Origin: an uncultured Coriobacteriales bacterium
Lineage (GTDB): Bacteria > Actinomycetota > Coriobacteriia > Coriobacteriales > UMGS124
Direction of reading: 5' to 3'
Assembly (NCBI GenBank): GCA_903789505.1
Contig: CAIFEU010000112.1
Location: 253-8,922 of the forward strand
DNA: 8,670 nucleotides
Shown in pieces: positions 6,215 to 8,670 of this stretch. The notes under the pieces are model-generated. The model was not told the origin of the DNA, did no database searches, and saw only the letters and a list, made by a program, of their open reading frames with translations. Every line of letters begins with the position of its first letter. Position 1 is the stretch's first letter. A program made the position numbers and the translations under genes.

Positions 6215-7259
6215 ACCGACGCAGTCGCGCCTCCCCCGATGCCGCCAGCCGGCGCTGGGACGGCCGCGCGTCGGCACGACGAGGGGAGGGCGACGCACGC
6301 ACATGCCAGACAACGCGGGCCGGCGCGCCCAACACGTCTACATAGCCATCGACCTCAAATCGTTCTACGCGTCGGTCGAGTGCAGAGAGCGCGACCTCGA
6401 TCCCCTGTCGACCAACCTCGTCGTCGCCGACGCGAGCCGCTCCGAGAAGACCATCTGCCTGGCCGTCTCTCCCTCGCTCAAGTCCTACGGGATATCCGGA
6501 CGCGCCCGGCTGTTCGAGGTCATCGAGCGCGTCCGCCAGATCAACGCCGAGCGCCGCTCCGCGCTGGGAGGCCGCCCCTTCCGCGGCGAGTCGGCCGACG
6601 ACGTCCTCGTGCGCAGCGACCCCACGCTGATGCTCAGCTACATCACGGCGATGCCGCACATGGCGCGCTACATGCAGGTGAGCTCCTCCATCTACGACGT
6701 CTACCTGCGCTACGCCGCCCCGGAGGACATCCACGTGTACTCGATTGACGAGGTCTTCATGGACGTGACGCCCTACCTGGGCACGTATCGCACGACCGCC
6801 CGCGAGCTGGCGGGCAGGATCATCGAGGACGTGCTCGCCGCCACGGGCATCACCGCCACGGCCGGCATCGGCACCAACATGTACCTGTGCAAGGTCGCGA
6901 TGGACATTGTCGCCAAGCACATCTCCCCCGACGAGAACGGAGCACGCATCGCCGAGCTCGACGAGGCGAGCTACCGCAGGCAGCTCTGGACGCACCGGCC
7001 CCTCACCGACTTCTGGCGCGTCGGCCACGGCTACGCGCGCCGACTCGAGGCCAACGGCATGCACACGATGGGGGACATCGCGCGGCGCAGCATCGCCGAC
7101 GAGGACTCCCTCTACGCGATGTTCGGGGTGAACGCCGAGTACCTGATCGACCACGCCTGGGGCGTCGAGCCCACCACGATGGCGCAGGTGCACGCCTATC
7201 GGCCCAAGTCGAACAGCCTGAGCATCGGCCAGGTGCTCCCCCTCGCCTACGCGAAGGAC

Positions 7260-7262
7260 TAG
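7260..7262 (+). other. In-frame amber codon splitting the polymerase gene
   Basis: The context is GCG AAG GAC TAG TGC CGC GTC. From GQVL to the conserved VVREM the spacing equals that of intact homologues, as I recall them, if the TAG stands for one residue. A single substitution (for example from TAC, CAG, TGG, GAG, AAG or TCG) therefore explains it, with no insertion or deletion. Confidence 0.9.
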
Positions 7263-7367
7263 TGCCGCGTCGTGGTGCGCGAGATGGCCGACGCCCTGTC
7301 GCTGGACCTGGTGGCCAAGGGCCTCGTGACCGACCACGTCGCCCTGATGATCGGCTACGACGCCAAG

Positions 7368-7469
7368 GGGCTCTCCGCGGGGGCCGGCGCGAGAGGGGCC
7401 GGCGCAACGGGAGGCGGCAGGTCGGGCGGGCAGGCCGCGGCGCCCGGCGGCGAGGGCGAGGCGGCGGGC
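7368..7469 (+). other. Gly/Ala-rich low-complexity insert in the polymerase little-finger region
   Basis: Codons about 356-389, just after the MIGYD strand, encode mainly Gly and Ala (AGAGARGAGATGGGRSGG and onward). The conserved part resumes at DRYGRAVPAHAQG (397-409). Homologues that I recall have a shorter variable loop here. It fits a disordered loop lengthened by GC-rich codons. Confidence 0.6.
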
Positions 7470-7897
7470 TACGACGGCCCCGTGAGCGTCGACCGCTACG
7501 GCCGCGCCGTCCCCGCCCACGCGCAGGGCTCCGCCACACTCGGGCGCAAGACCTCCTCGACGCGGCTCATCACCGCGGCGGTGCTCTCGGTGTTCGACCG
7601 CGAGGTGGACCCGGCGCTGCCCATCCGCCGCATCAACGTCGTCGCCCTCGACGTGGAGGACGAGAGCCGCATCGAGCCCGACCAGACCCCCCGCCAACTC
7701 GACCTCTTCACCGACTACGAGCAGCTCGAACGCCAGCGCGCCCAGGAGCGGCGCGACCTCGAGCGCGAGCGCAGCGCCCAGGAGCAGATCATCGAGATCA
7801 AGCGCAAGTTCGGCAAGAACGCGATACTCAAGGCCTCGAGCCTCACCGAGCCCGCGCGCGCCCGCGAGCGCAACGAGCAGATCGGGGGGCATCGGGC

Positions 7898-8670
7898 ATG
7901 ATCATGGGGGAGAGGGCACGCGGCGGCGCCCGCCCGCCGGCGGACGCCAACGTGGGGGCGGGCTGCGACGAGAGCGACGAGCACCGCGCCTGGCGGCTCG
8001 AGCGCGAGGAGCGGCTCACGCGGGCCGCGCGCGCGAGCCAGCAGGCGCGCCGGGACGCCGGGGTCACGCGCCGGGCGAAGAGCGCGACCGAGGACGGTCT
8101 GCGGCGTGCCGAGGTGCTCGCCCTGCTCTCGTACGGGGACATCATCGACCTGCCGGCCCACATGTCGTACACCCACCCGCACCAGCCGGCCGAGGTGCGC
8201 GCCGCCCAGTTCGCGCCCTTCGCCGCCCTGTCGGGGTACGGCGACGAGATCAGCGAGACGGCGCGGCTCACCCGGCGGCGGCCCGAGCTCGCCGACGACG
8301 AGCGTGAGTCGATCGAGCGCGCGCTCGAGCTGGTCGCACGCCGCGTCGACGAGGCTCGTGACGGCGCGGGGCCTCTCCCCTTCGTGGACCTCACCGCGTT
8401 CGTCCCGGACCCGCGCAAGGAGGGGGGCTCGTGCGAGCGCGTGCGCGGGCGCGCCGTGCGCGTCGACCGCCGCGCCAGGACGCTGACAGTCGACGTCGAC
8501 GGAGGGGCGGGGGAGCCCGACGGCCGCGGCGCCCGTCCCCCCGCCGGCGGCGCGTGGCCGGGCACGGGAACGGGCACCAAGACAGGGCTGGGCACGGGGC
8601 GCGTCGCCGGGCGCGTCGACGTGCCCATCGGCGACATCGTGCGCATCGAGGTCGGGGGCGCGGGGGCCGT
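7898..8670 (+). CDS. YolD-like family protein, partner of the Y-family polymerase (partial at right edge)
   Basis: The ATG at 7898 overlaps the polymerase stop (ATGA, 7898-7901), so the two are almost certainly co-transcribed and translationally coupled. A G-run (7884-7889) eight bases upstream may serve as the ribosome-binding site; a second ATG two codons on is possible. The frame is open for 257 codons to the window end. After a charged N-terminal extension (1-67) comes the recognisable core: YGDIIDLPAHMS (79-90), then HPHQPAEVRAAQFAPFAALSGYGDEISETARLT (93-125, given in pieces: HPHQP, RAAQFAPFAALSGYGDE, ISETARLT), as in YolD-like proteins beside Gram-positive UmuC/DinB-type polymerases. 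VDLTAFVPDPRKEGGS (163-178) and the C-terminal VDVPIGDIVRI (240-250) also fit. A Gly/Thr-rich insert (about 201-238, with GTGTGTKTGLGTG) splits the last strands. Biochemical function is unknown; a role in polymerase-dependent SOS mutagenesis is inferred from linkage. Only the last few residues should be missing. Confidence 0.85.
   Translation, partial: MIMGERARGGARPPADANVGAGCDESDEHRAWRLEREERLTRAARASQQARRDAGVTRRAKSATEDGLRRAEVLALLSYGDIIDLPAHMSYTHPHQPAEVRAAQFAPFAALSGYGDEISETARLTRRRPELADDERESIERALELVARRVDEARDGAGPLPFVDLTAFVPDPRKEGGSCERVRGRAVRVDRRARTLTVDVDGGAGEPDGRGARPPAGGAWPGTGTGTKTGLGTGRVAGRVDVPIGDIVRIEVGGAGA
8498..8611 (+). other. Gly/Thr-rich low-complexity insert in the YolD-like protein
   Basis: Codons about 201-238 are rich in Gly, Pro, Ala and Thr, with a short Gly-Thr alternation at 222-234 (8561-8599). 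They separate the strand ARTLTVDV from VDVPIGDIVRI, which are usually close together in this family. It looks like another disordered loop of the kind seen in alaX and the polymerase gene. Confidence 0.55.

Larger units (their letters stand above)
6077..6302 (+). promoter_or_regulatory. Intergenic region carrying the SOS promoter of the polymerase operon
   Basis: The first part (to about 6125) is GC-rich with a small inverted repeat GCCCG-N5-CGGGC (6109-6123) after the regulator stop; with no U-tract it is a poor terminator candidate. The remainder is more AT-rich and holds the promoter and LexA box described separately, followed by a leader of about 100 bases. A purine-rich GAGGGGAGGG (6281-6290) lies 12 bases before the polymerase ATG, a long but usable ribosome-binding spacing. 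Confidence 0.55.
6303..7901 (+). pseudogene. Y-family translesion DNA polymerase (UmuC/DinB-like), interrupted by an in-frame TAG
   Basis: Read through the stop, this encodes 532 residues, similar to the Y-family polymerases of Firmicutes and Coriobacteriia that pair with YolD-like proteins. Seen: VYIAIDLKSFYASVEC with metal ligand D17 and steric-gate region FYAS; YSIDEVFMD with D149 and E150; GIGTNMYLCKVAMDIVAKH (188-206); thumb helix-hairpin-helix (about 236-263); little-finger region from NSLSIGQVL; a perfect beta-clamp motif QLDLF (465-469); and the family ending KFGKNAILK...ARERNEQIGGH. Codon 320 (7260-7262) is TAG; frame and similarity continue unchanged after it. The truncated 319-residue product would keep the catalytic core but lose nearly all the little finger and the clamp motif. 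A Gly/Ala-rich insert lies at about 356-389. TAG also ends alaX and the reductase gene here, so it is a normal stop. Options: recent nonsense mutation, sequencing error, low-level readthrough, or restart downstream (GTG at 7272). Family call near certain; functional state open. Confidence 0.9.

Noticed and set aside
4525..6345. 606-residue plus-strand frame overlapping the regulator
   Set aside because: Its Arg-rich composition is typical of an out-of-frame reading of GC-rich genes; the regulator frame has membrane segments, an HTH domain and a strong ribosome-binding site.
7260..7262. Amber codon as programmed pyrrolysine or other recoding
   Set aside because: TAG ends at least two other genes here, no recoding element is visible, and the position is not a conserved catalytic site. 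A point mutation is simpler.
6138..7892. 584-residue minus-strand frame opposite the polymerase
   Set aside because: Antisense shadow; the plus strand shows Y-family motifs on both sides of the amber codon.
7843..8646. Minus-strand frame opposite the YolD-like gene
   Set aside because: Ser/Arg/Pro-rich shadow; the plus-strand frame is coupled to the polymerase gene and carries the YolD-like core.
1..8670. tRNA, rRNA, CRISPR array, insertion sequence or phage attachment site
   Set aside because: I saw no tRNA T-arm or clover-leaf pattern, no regularly spaced repeats, no transposase and no integrase-linked duplication on either strand. Reading by eye cannot exclude a small non-coding RNA.

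Overview
The window is very GC-rich and most of it is coding. A Tat-exported flavoprotein reductase stands next to a 12-helix membrane protein that ends in a LuxR-type DNA-binding domain. That pairing is characteristic of Coriobacteriia (Eggerthellaceae and relatives), anaerobic gut actinobacteria with many such reductase/regulator pairs. The assignment rests on recognised families and base composition, not on a marker gene.

Layout: (1) Positions 1-73 may hold the first 24 codons of a leftward gene that runs off the left edge. (2) 378-1760 (-) encodes a free-standing alanyl-tRNA editing protein (AlaX with a DHHA1 domain) that carries a long Ala/Pro/Glu-rich insert in its editing domain. (3) 2128-4254 (-) encodes a Tat-signal FAD reductase with a C-terminal FMN-binding domain. 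(4) 4457-6076 (+), divergent from it, encodes the membrane LuxR regulator. The 202-bp gap between them holds two back-to-back -10-like boxes and two perfect dyads. (5) 6303-7901 (+) is a Y-family translesion DNA polymerase gene with a good LexA (SOS) box at its promoter, but an in-frame amber codon at codon 320 cuts it. (6) 7898 to the right end (+) is a YolD-like gene whose start overlaps the polymerase stop (ATGA); the window edge cuts it.

How the genes probably work together: the regulator and reductase look like one sensing and respiration unit for an unidentified organic electron acceptor. The usual fumarate-binding motifs are not present in the reductase, so fumarate is unlikely. The polymerase and YolD-like genes form an SOS-inducible mutagenesis operon. 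The editing protein is a housekeeping proofreading enzyme with no clear link to its neighbours.

Most notable points: the lone nonsense codon in an otherwise intact polymerase gene, with its clamp-binding motif stranded downstream; the SOS box over the predicted transcription start; the symmetric divergent regulatory region; and the recurrence of GC-coded low-complexity inserts in unrelated proteins. I saw no CRISPR array, insertion sequence, rRNA or tRNA, and no defence system.
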